From Saururus chinensis (Eukaryota; Streptophyta; Magnoliopsida; Piperales; Saururaceae), in assembly GCA_035235625.1 (NCBI GenBank), contig CP141143.1, positions 27,166,592 through 27,230,591 of the forward strand: 64,000 nucleotides of DNA, written 5' to 3'. The notes beneath the pieces were generated by a model. It saw nothing but the letters and a program-made list of their open reading frames with translations, ran no database searches and was not told the DNA's origin. Of the stretch, positions 25,984 through 39,657 are shown one piece after another. How positions within the stretch are numbered: the stretch's first letter is position 1; every line of letters begins with the position of its first letter. The translations under genes and the position numbers were made by a program.

Positions 25984-28611
25984 ATACACTCCGTGGGGTG
26001 AAGTTCGAAGATAGCGGGATCTTTTCCCATTTGTGATCTAAAGTGGACGAGTGTCAGACCAAACTAGTTTTTCCCAATGGCACCCATGGCCTACTTTGGG
26101 ATTATTTCACATATGGTGGCCTATTTTGGCAATATTTTCCCTCTCCTACTAAAAAGTAATTTCCCCTAGTTTCTTTTTGTCATTTAATTTACATTGGCAT
26201 TAGTTTTAGTTTCAAGTAAAAACATTGTTTCTTCGATTTTGGTAATAATTCAATTATTTCCCTAAGATTTGATAATTCTTCACACTTATCATACTCATCC
26301 TAGTACAATTACCTTGTACACTTTAAAATGATATAATTTTAAACGATCACATAGATACGTCGGTCCCTGATGATAGTGAGAAGATTTCCACATGCCTAGT
26401 TCACCAACGTTGCCATTGACACATTGGATTCCTGCCAATGCCCACATCATTCTTGCACATTGATGCTAGAAACAATTCATCTTTCCATGACCACAAACAC
26501 CTCGTCAACATGTCGACATTGGTCCCAATGTCTAGTACAAAAGAGTAAATAAATTTTTGTACTTGTGTTAATGCAAGTTTTTCCTTAATTAATAAAAACT
26601 CATTCAATAAATAATAGTCACTATACTCATTATTGAACATAGATACATAGTAAAATCTCTCCATATTTGTATCTACAAGACATTTATCATCTTTAATAGT
26701 ATTTTTGTCGGTGTCCAACTCATGATCTTCTTAACAATAATAAAGTAAGTACTTAGTATGAAATAGTTAGACATAGAATCATAATCCCAAATCCACTTAT
26801 CCAATTGATAAACCCTATTGTTATGCTTAATTTTTCATGATATAGGACATATATTTCACATAAATTTCTTATTCTAATTTTAAATCTAACCAAAGACCTC
26901 ATTTAGTTTGAAGTTTCGCAATCCGACCTTTTCTACGAATTGAAGATCCTCTATCTTGTGTGTTGACGTCTGTTTCCTATAGCACCCTTCCGCTCCGCTA
27001 CTTCCATGCTTTGCGTGCTCTCAAATCTTCTTTTTCTTGACTATGGTTAGATTTTTAAGGAATGAAAATTTAAGGGGCGTCAAAAAATATTTATGTAAAA
27101 GATGGAACTGAATTTTAGTACATAACCATTAATCTCAAATGACTTGTAGTTTAGTTGACATAACTATCTCAACCATTGACGTGTTAGTAGATTAATTGAT
27201 GAAACCCAAAATTTCTTCGATATTTCATTGACGCATTATTACCTGCCATTGTACCAAATTTTTGTTGACGTGCTTACCAACATATCGGTGTCGGCATTGA
27301 CATTCTTCCCCAAAAAAATGTATTCAACTTTACCATCATATTTTCATGAAAATTTACCTTGACATGTGTAGGTGTCACAGGTATTAAGAGGGGTTATATG
27401 TGATTGCATTATGGATGCAAAATATTAGTTAGGTTCAAATAAACTCTAACTTAAGCAACTTGCTTTCATTGTGGTATCTTTATCTTGGGTAGACATACAA
27501 CCTTTTAAGCACTATTTACCATCCCTCCCAAGGACAGTTAGAAAAATGACTTAAGGGGGGCAATAGAATAGATTTGGTGGGTGCGCGTATGGGGATATTA
27601 AAATTTTGGGACGGGCAGCCATGGCCACACTAGCTCCGGCCATGATCCCTCCTGGCCCCAAGGTATAATCTTCAATCTCGAGAGATACGATATAGGAGGT
27701 GCAATCCCAAGAGACTTTCAACCGGAAAGGGTTGAAGGCAAAGATAATCAGCCGGTTGAGGAATCCGAGGGTCCTGCTTGAGGTGCATTCCACAGCGATG
27801 TTGAGAGGTGGAAGCATGACGAGCCTGAGGTAGTTGCAAGCGCAGGCAGCCGGAGCTGGTGAAGACCATGCCTGGGCAGGGGAAGGTAGGGTATGAAAGA
27901 TAAAGGTTGTTTTTGTCTTCAAATTAAAAAACAAGGGTAATAACGGTTTTTGGTACAAGGACATTCAAGATAGAAGCTTGTAATTGAGGGGCGCACTGAA
28001 AATACAAAAAAATTGCTTGGTTATCATAGAAAGTAAAGTTCGAAATCTGGATAATTGTTTTCCTTTAAGTAAAATTAGGCAATGGCAGTCGTCTCAAAGG
28101 GCGAAATTGAACTAATAAAAAGCGACACTGACAAAAAAGTGGTCGATTAAATTTGCTCCAGTTGTAATGGTAAATGTAAACTGTTTGGACCAAAGTTGAA
28201 TCCTAGGCACGTATTGAAAACCAATAACTATAAAGACAAAACTTTTGCACCAACTGGACCATTGTATGTTTTATTTTCTTCCACTGCGTCAAATTCTTCC
28301 ACCTCTTCATATTCATTTTCTGGTACAAGGAGCTCACAGTAACTATACTTCCCACCCCTCTGTTGTTTACATTGTCCACATGAACACAAACAAAATGGCT
28401 CCATATAACAAACTTTATCTTCAAGCACTAGAGATCCGGATCTTATTTTTCAGATACAATAAAGACCGGAGTCACATCAGCCATTTAAAGAAAAGGAAGC
28501 AAAGTAATCTTTGCAAGCTTTTTTTTTTGCTAAACTTGCAAGCCACTGCCAGTCTGCCACCATGCATAGGAAGACCAGCTGAAGGCAGATTGCTTGGGAG
28601 AGTTGGGGCCC
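25984..28611. other. Unassigned intergenic sequence
   Basis: Contains a 105-codon minus frame (26401-26718) and a 137-codon minus frame (27551-27964) in a locally GC-richer patch. Neither shows a recognisable domain. The latter could be an eroded gene or repeat fragment. No terminal repeats were found. Confidence 0.45.
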
Positions 28612-28726
28612 ATTTTAGGCCTCATTCAGACCTCAAATCTGGCTCAACTCATTCAGGGCCCATTTTATAAATCTTACCCCTGAATGAGTTGAGCCAGATT
28701 TGAGGCCTGAATGAGCCAGGCCTAAA
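28612..28726. repeat. Long inverted repeat (fold-back), about 46-bp arms
   Basis: The left arm 28612-28658 (TTTTAGGCCTCATTCAGACC then CTCAAATCTGGCTCAACTC) pairs with the right arm 28677-28726, with one 4-base insertion and very few mismatches around an 18-base loop. It lies about 190 bases downstream of the peptidase stop codon. It probably represents a fold-back MITE; a hairpin RNA is possible if the 3' UTR extends this far. Confidence 0.85.
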
Positions 28727-28912
28727 TTGTCTGGCCATTCAGACCCCAAGAGGTCAAAATATCTGATGCGGTAAGCTGTTCAGACGCAAGTCAGACTGTA
28801 TGATACGGTTTCACCACATCTTAAATAGCTTTTTTCAAGCCGCTGTTCAGCAATCGGCCCATTTCAGACTTATCAAATGGACCGTTAGCCAATTGATTTG
28901 CTGAATAAGTGC

Positions 28913-31900
28913 TCACATCCCTTCTCGATTATAAAAAACTTCATTGTTAATTTGTTGGGTAATACTTCCAGAAACTTTTGAGTTCTTTTCCAGATTGGGC
29001 ATCCCCGCCACTTTGAGCAAAAATGCATACACAAAGGCAGCTTCTTCACATTGTGAATAACGACCACCCTCCCCAAAATGCCCTCCACTCATGTTTGTCT
29101 TCAAGATGACCAAACGGGAGCAACTGGAACATGTTTCTTCTCGTATTTTGGCCACAAACTTACTAGCCTCCCACACCCCTACTCTGAGAATCAAAGTTCA
29201 GTAGTAGCATAGCACCATAAACCATCATTATGCATATGTATATAACGACTGATAATGTATGAACTTGGCTCACCGTGAATCATAAAATGATGCCGTAAGC
29301 AGCATTGAAGGATAGCAAACCTTAGGAATGATATTATCATATGGGGAATAACTGCGAATGAACTTAAAATGGGCTTCATTCTGAGGATCACCAAATTCTT
29401 CATGGTCCAACAACGTAAGAGGCAAACTAGTATCCATTAATGTGTTGCATATGTCAAGGAAAGGTACCTGCAAAAGACATAAGTCTGATGCCATCCACCA
29501 AAAAGAAAACATGTTTCACGGTTCCCTCAAATTACCAAATGTTAAAAACAAATTCTTCCTATATTCTGGTAAAGTCTCATAGAAACAGCTTCTGCAAAAA
29601 GTATTACTTGCCACCTAGATGGTCCCTGAAGGCAAGACAACTTAGTTTGTGAAGACAATTGGACTAGATCAGGAAAGAAAAGCATAAGGAAGTGGCATGC
29701 ATGCATATTTGAGCAAATAGTCCAAGGAAGCAAACGGTGGTCATGGTTTTCAAAATATAATTGAAGCTTGGAGATCTCAGATGGGCAGTTTTCTTATTTC
29801 TTTAGGTATTACTTGGAGAATTTTATCATTATGCCATGTATAACAGACTTCATATTAATCTACTGACTCTGACATGATTTACAGTTAGATAAAAAGTGCC
29901 CACAAGTTCCACGAAAAATGGATTTAAACTCCACAAGCTGACTAACCAAAAAAAGTACAAAAGTCTTCAGATGTACAATGTAGCCCAAAATGGAACAACT
30001 TCCAGTGAAAAAATGCAATTTACCTGTAAAATGGCAGCACAAAATAGATATGGTTTCATATTGACACTTGCACCCACAAGTAATCCCCCAGCACTAACAC
30101 CAATGGCACAAAGCTTTTCTCTGCCAACATAGCCTTCATTTACCAGGTAACTTCCACATGCTAAGAAATCATGTACTGAGTTTATCTTGTTACCCATGGT
30201 GCCATCTTGATGCCATGAGGCTGTTCCGCCTCCACCACCCCTGTATGATAGAAGTTTCACCTAATTATTTTATAGAGGACTAAGACATATCTCGTTGTTA
30301 TCTAACATAACATTAAAGAAAAACATGCCTGACATCAGCATATGCAATGACCCAACCACGATCAAGTAAACTCAAGTGCTCTGCTTGCCAGCTTTTATCT
30401 AGTACTTCCCCATAAGCACCATATCCCTGTAAGACCCCGGGAGATTCACCATTCTTTTTCACCTTTTGAGAGTAAATAATAGTAAGAGGGACTTTATCTC
30501 CATCAAAGGAGACGACTTCTTTCCTTTCACAAGAGTATAAATCAGAGAGATAGTCCCAGCCCTGCATTTTTTCTCTCTTGGGAAAGCTCTCATTGTTAAA
30601 GCTCCCCATTTCTGAAAAATCATTACCAATGCTATAAGGAAAAAGGTCTACACTCTTGTTGCTAGTAATCCCCAATACCTCCTCTTGGTGCACAACATGG
30701 ACCTTCTTATTTAACATATCATAATCAAGTACAATATCAGGCATCTGCATTCACCATGAGGAACAACGGTCAGGTGCATGATGGGCCCCATCTACCAGTC
30801 CTTAAAGATATAGCACCTCAAACATTCTGTAAAAAAATCAATGAACAAAGAACTTATAAACTTGAGTGGTGGATTGTCAGGCCTGGAAGTCATAAGCAAG
30901 CCAGAACCTGCAACCGTAAGCACTAAATGGAGTTTATGGCTCTAACCACAATCCTAGTTGTATTAGGCACCAATATAAGTATAAGTATACAATGTAACTT
31001 TCTTAAAGCTGATATTAGTGTTTTAATATCTCTCCTCTTGTACAGACATTTTGTCTCTTCTGGTCCTTCACAATGTTTATTCATGGAAAACATTGCACCT
31101 GTTTTTTTATTCAACTCCTTTATTTCATTTATATCTTCCAGTTCTTCCTATCCTAGATCCAATTCCTCAAATAATATAATTTACCAACCAAACTTATAAT
31201 TTTCTGCTATTCATGCTTGGTGTTCAATCAGATTCAGATAAATGTCATGGATCTTGTTTTGTTTTTCGCAAACTGTTCGCATCAACCCTCTCAAGATTAC
31301 CACTGACTTACATAACCTTGATTTTACGAGCTCCTTTACCCATTTTGCAGGCCTACAGTTTAACTAAGTACAATGAGTAACAGAGCAAATACAATTGTGA
31401 AGTTATTTGTAGCTTTGACAGACTACATATTATTCTAAAGAATAGACATACAATTATCCTCCTTCTACTAATGTTAAATGTGTCTCTATGTAGAAGTTTT
31501 ATCCTGATCATAAAAGAAATTTCATATGAACTTCTTAAGAATGTCCAGAATATATAAAAAATATCACATTAGTAAGTGGAGGCCATACCACTGGAGATGA
31601 GAGTACTACACGATAGATGTGTGCCATGAAGTCATGGTTTGAGCCGGATGAGATACTATAAGTTTCAGAGGGCAGTGGAAAAAACCACGGATGGAGATCC
31701 TCAAAGTTGATAAAGTACTGCAAAGAAAACTCAGTAAATGTTTACTAAAATTACTACTCCCTCCGTCCTTTATTAATAGCTCCATTTGTTTTTTCAAAAT
31801 AAACTAATTTTAGTTCATTTTAGAAACTAAATGGAGCTATTAATTGAGGACAGAGGGAGTCGAGTATAATACAAAAATCGGCATCATAAGCAAGACAAGA

Positions 31901-34900
31901 TAGCTTGTTTAGTTTATACATTTCTTCTTTCAAGGCAGTCCATAAAAAATGTTTTTTTCTGTTATCTTGGAAGTGGAGGAAAATTCTTATCAATTATCTA
32001 CAAAAATAAAATGCAGATTCACAATAATTAAGATAAGGTGATCATGATGATGTCTTGCACATCACTTACATACAAGTATCTCTTATCGTAGTCCAATACA
32101 TTCAGCAATATCCCCTATTCAGTTTATTCACTAAATTTTTAAAATCTTTTTTAATTATTGTTGTACCCCCTCCATCTAAGCTTCTTAAAATCTGTTGATG
32201 TTAATAGATGCCTATTAAGTTTCTGGAAAATGGACCCCACAAATGTTGGTGAGGATTAGATGAAATGGGGTGGTAAATCACGGGTGTTATGGCCCCATCA
32301 AATTTGGGCCCATTAATATGTTAACCCACTGATCGCAGCTTATCATATTCAGCCTAAATTCACGACTGAATTTCATGAGTTTAGGTGAAGGAGCCAACAT
32401 GTTAGAATGGGCTTAAATTTGATATCCCACTGTCTTGGGCCAAACCTCCCCTACAGTCCCACACCCATCTCAGCCCTAGGGAATCCATAGATAAAGAACG
32501 TCAACAGATAATTTGTATATTAACATTATCAGGAAGGGTAGCATTAAAGCAGACCCCTTCCAGTTTAAAAACCAGCAAGGGTAGTATAAAGTGGGTCCCA
32601 CCTCCAGTAAACACTAATTAGATTAACATACCAATTTCCCACTGTTAGTGTGGTTGATATAATATAATTAGTCTCCTCCCTAACAGCATGAAGGCAGTCT
32701 CTTCCCAAACAGCGTAAAGTTTTAAGTGAAGCAATGAACTAACATTGTAATCGAGCCAAAGGCTCAGGTTTCAAATTCAAATCCCTGGATGGAGTGTTCC
32801 CACTTGCGTGTGGGCCCCCTGATTACATGCTCACATACAATGTTAACTGGAGCTTACAAGTTACATGTGTGGAGGAGAGTTTGTGTGGTCAATATGAATT
32901 ATTGATTTTCTTCCCCATCAGTTAGAGATTTTAGGTTAAGTGGTTAAAACCTACTATGCTTAGGTGACTCCCTCTCTATTCTTTAGGGATGTACCACGCC
33001 TACAAATTAGTGATATCTATCAGCTTAAGCTTTTAGGAGAAGTGGCTAACTAATGTCAAGCCACAAGGATCAACAATCATTGTAGACATATGTCAAATTG
33101 GACCGTTCAATTGGGTTAAACTTCCCTTTAATATAAGATAAGTTTATGAAGAGCATGTTCTGAACCCAATTCCTACATAATTGAAGGTGTTGGTTGAGGA
33201 ATTTATTATTAGATAACATTTATCTACTCTATCTTAGGGGCTGTTTGGGTATTGAATATGTGGAAGATTCAATTGATTCAGGCTCAATTCAGTACTGAAT
33301 TATTAGAATCATGTTTGTGTACTAAAGCTGCAGTGAATTAAAAATTAAGCACTGAAGTTAGATTCAGGCTTGAAACAGCTTGAATCGGCCTAAATCACTG
33401 AATCACTCGATTCAGTCTCCTAATTATCATTTTGAAAATTACAAATTCTATTATTTTTCAATGGTTATCGATTATATCGATTTGAGCCTTGAAAAATATG
33501 TCATATAGGTAGAGCCCACTTTGAAAGTTTAAAATTATATACCCTTGTGGGATCTTGTTTAATATAGCTTGAATTTAGAAGTGTAATGGTACCAAGAATG
33601 TGCATATCCAAGTTCGAGAGAGAGAGTTATATTAGTTTAAAGTTTTAAAACTGAGTTTGACGTGACATCTGAATTTATTCTAACAAATTATCTTCCCAAA
33701 CATAATTCATATTCAACGGTGAATTTTTTGAATTAATTCGCTACTAAATTAATTCGCTACTGAATTAATTCAGTACCCAAACGACCCCTTAATTTTTAGA
33801 TTGAGATACCTAGCCACACGAGCAATTCTGTAAATGTCAGCAAATATGGATATGTGTGCTCATTGTTTAGCAGCCTTCTCCTACATGAAGAGAACTGAAA
33901 ATAGAGATAACTAAAGTTTTTTTACTGTCGCTTAGGATATTGAAAAAGTTATGAATAGTGGACATTAAGAATAAATAATTACTGCTATCAAATTATTCAA
34001 GAAACAAAACTATTCCTCTTTCATCTGCCCCTCAAATAAAAGTAAATAATCAACAGAAGACATGATCCAACCTTACAGTTGACGTTGATAGGCATTGTTA
34101 CAGAACAGATCGTGGAAAAACCCTTTGTCTCAAGAAAAAGTACTAAATGCCCATTGAGCATGTCCATATCTTCAAAAGTGACATCTGGACCTGGAAGAAT
34201 AATATCCTAAATATAGGGCACGGGCATGAGCAGATATACTATAAAATCAAACACAAGAACAGATATTTAAATCAAGTAAATGATAGAAGAATGAAAAACA
34301 GTTCCAATTCTTTGTCAGATTTTACAAAGACAATGAATAGCATTAGTTTATATTAGCATCAGTGATTCCAGCTCCATCATCGCCAACCACAAATTGTTGG
34401 GAAAAGGCACTTCTTGATTATTATTATGATTCCAGATCCATCATGACTTCATTTTTTGTACAAGTTGGGGATATTTTTATAAGAAACAAATGATATATAA
34501 CTTCCACTCATTGTTAGTCTTTACCAAGACAACGAATGACAGCAGTTCTTGAACCTAGAGCCTTAGTCTAAGTCTACCTAACAACCATAAGACAACTTTA
34601 TTAGCATTTCAAAGTCAATCTAATTATTTGAACTTCGCTCCAAGACAACTCAATGTCATTAGAAATTTTCATAATCTTGAGTACAACCTAGAGCCTACCT
34701 CTCTAACTAATGAAAACATTATCTCACAAATGATGCTTGACAGCAACAAAATCTCCCTATAATTAAGATAAGGCGGTGATGAGAAAGGAGTAAACTTGCT
34801 TTAATTACAAGTTGAATTGTCCAAATCAACACTTATGATCTTCAACCTTGTGTTCAGCTTTTGATGGACAATGGAAACAATTTGCATTGAAGAAAACTAT

Positions 34901-37900
34901 AACGAAACCAAAAAATAAATAATTATCTGTGGTGGTAAGTGTCAGATTACAAAGAACATGAAAAATACCGTTAATAATAGCATGAAAAAAGAACAAAACA
35001 CTGGTAGAATATATACAGCAAAGATCTTAGCCTCCTTCAGAAAGATTTCAACAAATGCATAAGATTACAAAGAACAAGAAAAGTACCACTAATAAGAGCA
35101 TGAAAAAAAAACGATAGAATATATACAGTAAAGATCCTAGTCTCATCCAGAAAGATCTAGGGCAACACAATCTGTCTAAATACTAGTATATAATGTAGCT
35201 ATTTCATATATAGAAAGCTCTATCTCTTGAGATAAAAAAAGTGTGCTTGATCCTTTATATACATTTCATTATGATGAGGGCAACCAGCTGCCACTAACAC
35301 TAGGTAACAAGAAGCTGCCCCTAGGAAACAACCAGCAGTCACTAGGAACAATCAGTCACCCTAAAGCCTCCATAATAAAAAGCCCTACAGTGCATGAATT
35401 AAATGCATATTCACTTATGTCAAAATTGGATTTTCATGGTAGATTTTGGAGTAGTATTTTTCCCACTTTATTGAGCTGAAATGTTTGACTTTCACATGTT
35501 GTAAGCCTATATATGGGCTGGTAACTGATGAATGGGATAGACGATGATTTGAGAACAGAAATCCCAGAGAGCTTAAAGCCTCCCCCTTAGTTGGTGTTGA
35601 CTCCGACCACCCTCTAGTGCTGATGCCAAAGGTTTGCTGCCAGTCCTGATTCTGATAGCACCCTGTGGTGCTGACTCCAAGGGTTTACCTGGTAGCGCCC
35701 CACGGTGTCGACTCCAAGGGTTTATCCTCCGTCTGGTGCAGACTCCAATGGAAACCCTCTAGGAGCGGACTCCTAGAGTTTATCCCTATACTTCCCTATC
35801 CTCTACCCATTTTCCCTCTTATTTCCCTCATAGATCCTTCAAATCTCTCTTCCTAAAGATCAACATTCAGCTCTTTCCCTCTACTCCCCCTAGCCTAGAG
35901 CGAATCCCCTATACTTCCAGTTACAGCGGTCCTTCCTACATCACATTAAATTAGCTAGCCAATTCTCATTAACAGGATTTTGAATTCATTGATGAAAAGC
36001 TCATTAATCCATGAATCTAAAAAAGCATAGAAACAAAAATTACCTGCCACTCAGCCAATGGAGAGTCTCCAACTTCACATCTGGCTACATAGTAAGCGCC
36101 ACCAACATCCACATTCTCCAAAGGAGCATTTGTAAGAATATACAAGAGACCATCATGGTGTTCTACAAAATATTTTACATCTTGTACGCGCTTGCGAACT
36201 AGTTGCAACTTGTTATGAGGATTGGACACATCTAGTAAATACACCTGTTAACAAGCAGGAAACCATTAGAATGCACTGTGTATTCTGCATATATGAGTCT
36301 GAAACCAATTTATAGAGAAATGAAGTAGCCTTCCTCAGATGAAGTCCTTGAGTTAGAATTGACACTAATATACTTGCCATCCTTTGTGCCAGTGATGTCC
36401 ACGCAACAGTTAACATCACATTCATTGAAAAGCAAGGTATCTCCACCATCTAAATTGAGATTTGTAGAAAAAATCCTGAAACATAATTCTAGTTCTCACC
36501 AATCAATTTCACAAAACAAAGAACAACTGAACTCAAAAGAGGGTTTCCAATAACAATACTTCAGTTACCTGTAAGGCCTTTGGGTCTCATCAGAGATTGT
36601 ATACAGCAAAGTAGAGCCATTTTGAGCCCATGCCAAACTAACAACTCCCTTTATTTCTGATTTTGGAATAAGGCGCCCAGTTCTAAGGTCCTTAATTTGC
36701 AGGATAAATGACTCATTTCCAGTTATGTCAAGTGTATATGCCAGAAACTTGTGATCCGGAGAAACACGACATGTACCAATATGAACATAACCTACACATA
36801 TCAATTACTCAATCAACAGAATAATGAAAATATTAAAATTCATTTGAGCAGCACAGAATCATAATGCAGCCTCTGTTCTTCTTAGACACATACCACATTC
36901 GTTGTTTTGGAAAAAACGAGTGCTTCATGTATTAAGTGCTCAAAATTAAAAAAAGCCACTTTAACCAGATCAGCTAAAGTTGGTCAGGCCCTTCCAATTA
37001 CTAAACCACAAAACAAAATTTTCAGACATCAAGAGGCTGTCTACAGCTATAAATTTTAGATCTTCAAGTTCAAACATATTAGGGTTTTTTCTTAGTCTCT
37101 TAAAAATCAATTGTCTTAACTGAAAAATGATGGAAACTTATTTACCCAAAAGAAGTATACAATATAACTGAGATGCTTTTTTATGTTTATTCCTATGAAA
37201 AAGTACATGCAAGGAGGGCAGCATGAAACAAATTGACCTAAATTCATATTCTAAATCTGATTGACTCAATGGTTAAATTATATCCACCAAATGAGTAAAA
37301 CAATCACAATTCCATGTCCTTAGCATTTAAAGGGTTAGATATTCCGAAAATACTTAGCAATTTCAAAGGTCCACAGATACAAGTGAGGATGTGAGATGCC
37401 TTTTACTGCTAAAAAAGTAGTAAAAAAAATCAAACTGTCCTTATCATGCAAAACATATGACAAAAGTTCCTAAAAGTCTACAACATTCTTATGAACGAAA
37501 GAATGGTTCCTAACTACTCAACTGCCTAGGCAAGCCAGTGGCATTAAGCAGGTTGGATATCTTGCAGTTGTGGGAGAGGTTCCACGGTCTACTCAACTAC
37601 CCATTCTTTGAGTTGTTCAACAATAAATCATTCTAAACAGTTAAATTAGCTCTGATTTTCTTTGGGAGACAAAATCAGTAGTCATTATAGCTTTAGCCTA
37701 ATTTGATAATTCATATTTGTCTTGTATTGACTGGAGCTGATGATCGACTGTTTTATTTAATCATGATTGAATCAGCAATCTTAAACTTACAATAAGCATT
37801 CATAAAATACTAATACAAAATTATTTATATGCTATGCAAAGTTGCCCACTTAGTAGAATTGTAATTTAAATATAAATTTTAGTGAGACAAAAGCCACAAA

Positions 37901-39657
37901 AGAAATATTCGAGAAAGGTTGCAGGGAAAATATGACAATTTCCTCATTGAGCACCACGAAACTATTCCTCTTATAAAAATGGCAACTAACAGCAGATTCT
38001 GGAAATATTATAATGCTTTTCAGTTAGCTATATGACACAGAGAAGCAGCACAGATCAGTATTTCATCAACAACTATTTTTTTTATAATTTTTATCAACAA
38101 CTATAGCAATCTCAAATACAAAAATGCAATCAATTTTTTATGTAAGAAAATTCATTGGCAATATATTCTAAGAAATTATTGAAATCATCAAAATATTCTA
38201 TGGAGCAAATACCGACCCAAAAGAAAATCCACATCATGCAACAAGAAAGAGTGTGGTAAGATTAGGGAAATGTACCATAGTGTTCCGCAATTTCATTCCA
38301 ATCTAGCAAAATCTCCTCCTTCCCTCGGCCTTTAACATAATCAAAAAGCTTCCTGAACCAACCATCATTCTTCTGAAGTCTACGGCATAAAACAGGATAT
38401 TCGAGCCCTTCTGGAATGTATTGGTAGTACAGCCTGTCTCACAGAAAAGAATACTCAGTAAACAAATTCTGGTATTTCCGCCTTGAAAACTCAACAGTCA
38501 ACACATTTACAATCCAGATTACATAAAAAACATGTCCTACCGAAGTTGAAAATTGATTATTTCAGTACTTTAGGTTTCCTTTTGATACTTAAATCCTTGC
38601 ATGCAAGATTGCCCCCAAGTCGAAATTGCTACCACAAAAACAAACTAATTTGCAAATCAAATAATTTGATCCTTAAATCCTCCTGTGAACATTGATCCCA
38701 ATATAAATCCACTAGGTAACATATTAAACCAATAGTGCTTAAGGTAGACATGTCCTCACGTAAAACATTAATTAGGATAGATTTCACAATTTCGGTTATT
38801 AAATCCACAATTATTCAAAGTAAAGGGTGGCCCCCAGTAAACCATCGCAATAAAGAAAATAAACATGATCAGAAAATTAAGCCTTTTAATAGTCAGAATA
38901 CTCGGATAAACCTATGAAAAGCAAGCACCCAAAAAAGAATACATTCTGGTCCTTGGCCCTCAAGACGAAAAAAACATGTTAACTCCTAGTTTTCTTAAAT
39001 AACAAAACAATGTTTTCATCAATTTTTTCATTGATCCCAAGCTAAACAAACATGACAAATTAACCTTTTAGCAAAACTTAACTGTTGACCGATACATAGA
39101 TTGTGCCCAAAGCAACAAAAAAAGAGAAATTTGGAAAAAGAATGGGAAACAATTTCTGTAAACATTCACAAATAACAAATTGACATCAGCTTTGGCCCAT
39201 GTATTCTTAAACCTCAAATAAACCCCTACAACGACAGTATCATTTAAGAAAGCAACATTTCTAATAGCGAAACCGAGAAAAGGGTCTCAACTGACCAGGG
39301 GCCCCAACGTTCAGGCGGGGTGGATATCTTCGCCGGAATCCGGTCCTTCATTTCATCGACGAGCTCCTTCCGGAGGTCGAGCGTATCCGCCATGAAAGCC
39401 TCGGCGTAGGCATTCTCCCGGCGCAGATAATCGGACAAGTCCGGGTCACCAGTGTCCGACATCCAGCGGTACGGGTCCTGCCACGTCACCCCGTGGGCGG
39501 AGCTGGCAAAAGGGATTCGCTTGGGGGCCGGCGGAGAGACATTTGACGGCGGGAAGAGGCCCCGCCTGCATTTACAGGAGGAGGTGGAGGAGGAGAAGGA
39601 CAGAAACGGGATTACGGAGAAAGTAACGGGAAGATGCGAGCGGCGGAGTCTGAGCAT
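28913..39657 (-). CDS. Prolyl oligopeptidase family serine peptidase (11 exons)
   Basis: An S9-type serine peptidase that cleaves short peptides. Exons in transcription order: 39657-39296, 38433-38276, 36791-36569, 36475-36334, 36244-36044, 34206-34072, 31717-31589, 30744-30329, 30240-30024, 29467-29274 and 29183-28913, giving 815 residues. The N-terminal third (from about residue 60, GVTWQDPYRWMSD) and middle form the beta-propeller; the C-terminal third is the alpha/beta hydrolase. Triad: Ser638 in GVSAGG, Asp724 in YDSRVGVWE, His761 in SGGHFGEGGR. The closest known group is the plant oligopeptidase-B/protease-2-like set. The first ~40 residues, rich in Arg, Ser and hydrophobics, look like an organelle transit peptide. 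An upstream in-frame ATG at 39798 would add 47 residues but is less likely. Intron 8 is GC-AG. Intron 4 appears to start with GA. All other splice sites are canonical and phases agree. Confidence 0.93.
31757..31859. mobile_element. Stowaway-like fold-back MITE in peptidase intron 6
   Basis: 103 bp, starting CTCCCTCCGTCC after TA and ending GGACAGAGGGAG. The whole length is a near-perfect palindrome around AATAGCTCCATTTG and its complement. Ends and TA context fit Stowaway; the right TA is degraded to TC. It lies 40 bases upstream of the exon 7 acceptor. Related fold-backs sit at about 9794-10004, 61950-62035 and 62370-62454. Confidence 0.8.
32640..33060. repeat. Dispersed repeat inside peptidase intron 6
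   Basis: Shares a degraded core with 5040-5310: TAATTAGTC, CCCTAACAGC, TTTTAAGTGAAG and AACTAACATTGTAATCGAGCC, then a GTGTGGGCCCCC block. A partial repeat of the TTAAGCTTTTAGGAGAAGTGG motif follows at about 33025. Probably an old short retroelement or LTR remnant; non-coding. Confidence 0.45.
33237..33788. mobile_element. Tourist-like (PIF/Harbinger) MITE, TTA duplication
   Basis: The 552-bp element starts GGGGCTGTTTGGGTATTGAA and, on the minus strand, GGGGTCGTTTGGGTACTGAA. It is flanked by TTA on both sides (33234-33236 and 33789-33791). The 3-bp TTA duplication and GGG.CTGTTTGG terminus are typical of Tourist/PIF-Harbinger MITEs. Internal GAATTAATTC and ATTCAGT motifs repeat near both ends. 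Inserted in peptidase intron 6. Confidence 0.85.
35240..35990. mobile_element. Probable LTR-like insertion in peptidase intron 5
   Basis: CT-rich text unlike its AT-rich surroundings. It contains three to four imperfect copies of a roughly 45-base unit around GGTGCTGACTCCAAGGGTTT (about 35590-35790), a TTTATATACA box near 35253 and AATAAA-like strings. This resembles a solo LTR of an unknown family; exact ends not found. Confidence 0.4.

Noticed and set aside
26401..26718. 105-codon minus frame
   Set aside because: No recognisable family and AT-rich composition typical of chance frames here.
27551..27964. 137-codon minus frame
   Set aside because: GC-richer than its surroundings, but no domain, start context or splice evidence; kept only as a note in the unassigned region.
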